A stretch of DNA of 64,000 nucleotides from Branchiostoma floridae (lineage: Eukaryota; Chordata; Leptocardii; Amphioxiformes; Branchiostomatidae). Where the stretch lies: the NCBI RefSeq assembly GCF_000003815.2, contig NW_023365750.1, positions 17,335-81,334 of the forward strand. Direction: 5' to 3'. Position numbers and translations under genes: made by a program. The notes beneath the pieces are model-generated. The model was not told the origin of the DNA and ran no database searches. It saw only the letters and a program-made list of their open reading frames with translations. Positions 63,351 through 64,000 of the stretch are shown in pieces; within the stretch, counting starts at the first letter, position 1; the number at the start of each line of letters is the position of its first letter.

Positions 63351-64000
63351 CTGTAAGAATGCAATTACATTTATATAATTAATATTCGACATGATGGTGA
63401 CATTTCAACTATATCTGTTACCCTTTACATCCATAGCTAAAATTACACATAGACTCCAACATTCCACATCGCCCAAGTTACCTTGGTCTCACTGCGTTAG
63501 CTGTGATCCGTAAACATCATGGAGATCGGATAGGTGCATAATTGCATTATTTACAGTTAGGTGATCAGCGACGCAAGACGTCTTGATGGTCTTGCATCGG
63601 GATTTAAGATCCTACAAGACACTTCAGATAGTTTGTGTGTAACGCATCTGTAAGCATTTGCCAGACCAACGAAGGGGCTGCCGGACACCGGAGGGGTTGA
63701 TTGGTTAACCCTATTCAGACCGGGGGGGGGGGTTGAGGCCTGCGCTAACTTCGATGTCGTATAACGCCAAAACGGCTTACGCTAGAGCCACCAAATTTGT
63801 TGAGTTTTCCTAAAATATTGTTGGCAATAATATAACGAAGGTTGACAAATTTTCCATTTTTTTCTTGTTGCCATGGCAACCGTTTGTTGACAGGCAGTTT
63901 TGCCAAAAAACACTATTTTTGGTTCTATGTATTTTTCACATTTATTTGCTATATTACTGCGATTTTGTTACATAAATAAAATCTTATATTATCATATCTT
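63351..64000. other. No recognised gene
   Basis: AT-rich sequence with a G run near 63722-63732; nothing else recognised. Confidence 0.5.

Overview
The window looks like nuclear DNA of an invertebrate deuterostome, most likely a cephalochordate (amphioxus). This is inferred from gene content and architecture: intron-rich genes for a polycystin, a gel-forming-mucin-like protein and a mosaic adhesion GPCR, set among many transposable elements. It is scaffolded sequence, with N runs at 13757-13856, 28216-28713 and 44153-44252 and single Ns at 16620 and 29502. Exon ends given here were read by eye from splice sites.

Layout. 1-3227: two plus-strand exons of a polycystin-family gene, with a 1.1 kb TA-flanked inverted-repeat element in the intron between them. 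3228-16560: a GC-rich block holding, on the minus strand, the first quarter of a piggyBac transposase, a tRNA-derived SINE, 124-bp repeats, ITS-like spacer, an 18S rRNA gene and spacer repeats. It ends at TTAA. 16621-26942: minus-strand exons of a mucin-like secreted protein (VWD, C8, TIL, VWC-like, WxxW and Thr/Pro-rich modules). 27100-33340: tandem and dispersed repeats around a gap. 33339-35066: a 5'-truncated LINE. 35067-44152: a second GC-rich block starting at TTAA, with 127-bp repeats, an intact 648-residue piggyBac transposase and the same SINE, repeats, spacer and start of 18S, cut by a gap. 44620-62170 (perhaps to 63350): minus-strand exons of an adhesion GPCR with VWA, EGF, 11 CCP/sushi, Ig, SEA, hormone-receptor-like, GAIN/GPS and seven-TM parts.

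Main result. The two GC-rich blocks appear to be two incomplete copies of one very large piggyBac-type element that carries ribosomal DNA. The outer end of the transposase block (35067 onward) and the outer end of the 18S/spacer block (ending 16564) both read TTAA followed inward by CACTTTATTA, then CGCA. Ordinary sequence starts immediately outside each. Joined end to end the copies imply an element of at least about 17 kb: TIR, 127-bp repeats, transposase, SINE, 124-bp repeats, ITS-like spacer, divergent 18S, ETS-like spacer, 401-bp spacer repeats, TIR. No 5.8S or 28S gene was recognised. The closest known parallel is Pokey of Daphnia, a piggyBac family that lives in rDNA and carries rDNA spacer repeats; carriage of a whole 18S gene would be new to my knowledge.

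Caveat. Each gene is cut off where it meets a block or gap: polycystin at 3228, mucin at 16620, the GPCR's TM7 near 44252. Some junctions may therefore be assembly joins between different copies of a repeated element. The inverted-repeat ends, TTAA sites and divergent 18S are read directly from the sequence; the single-element model is inference.
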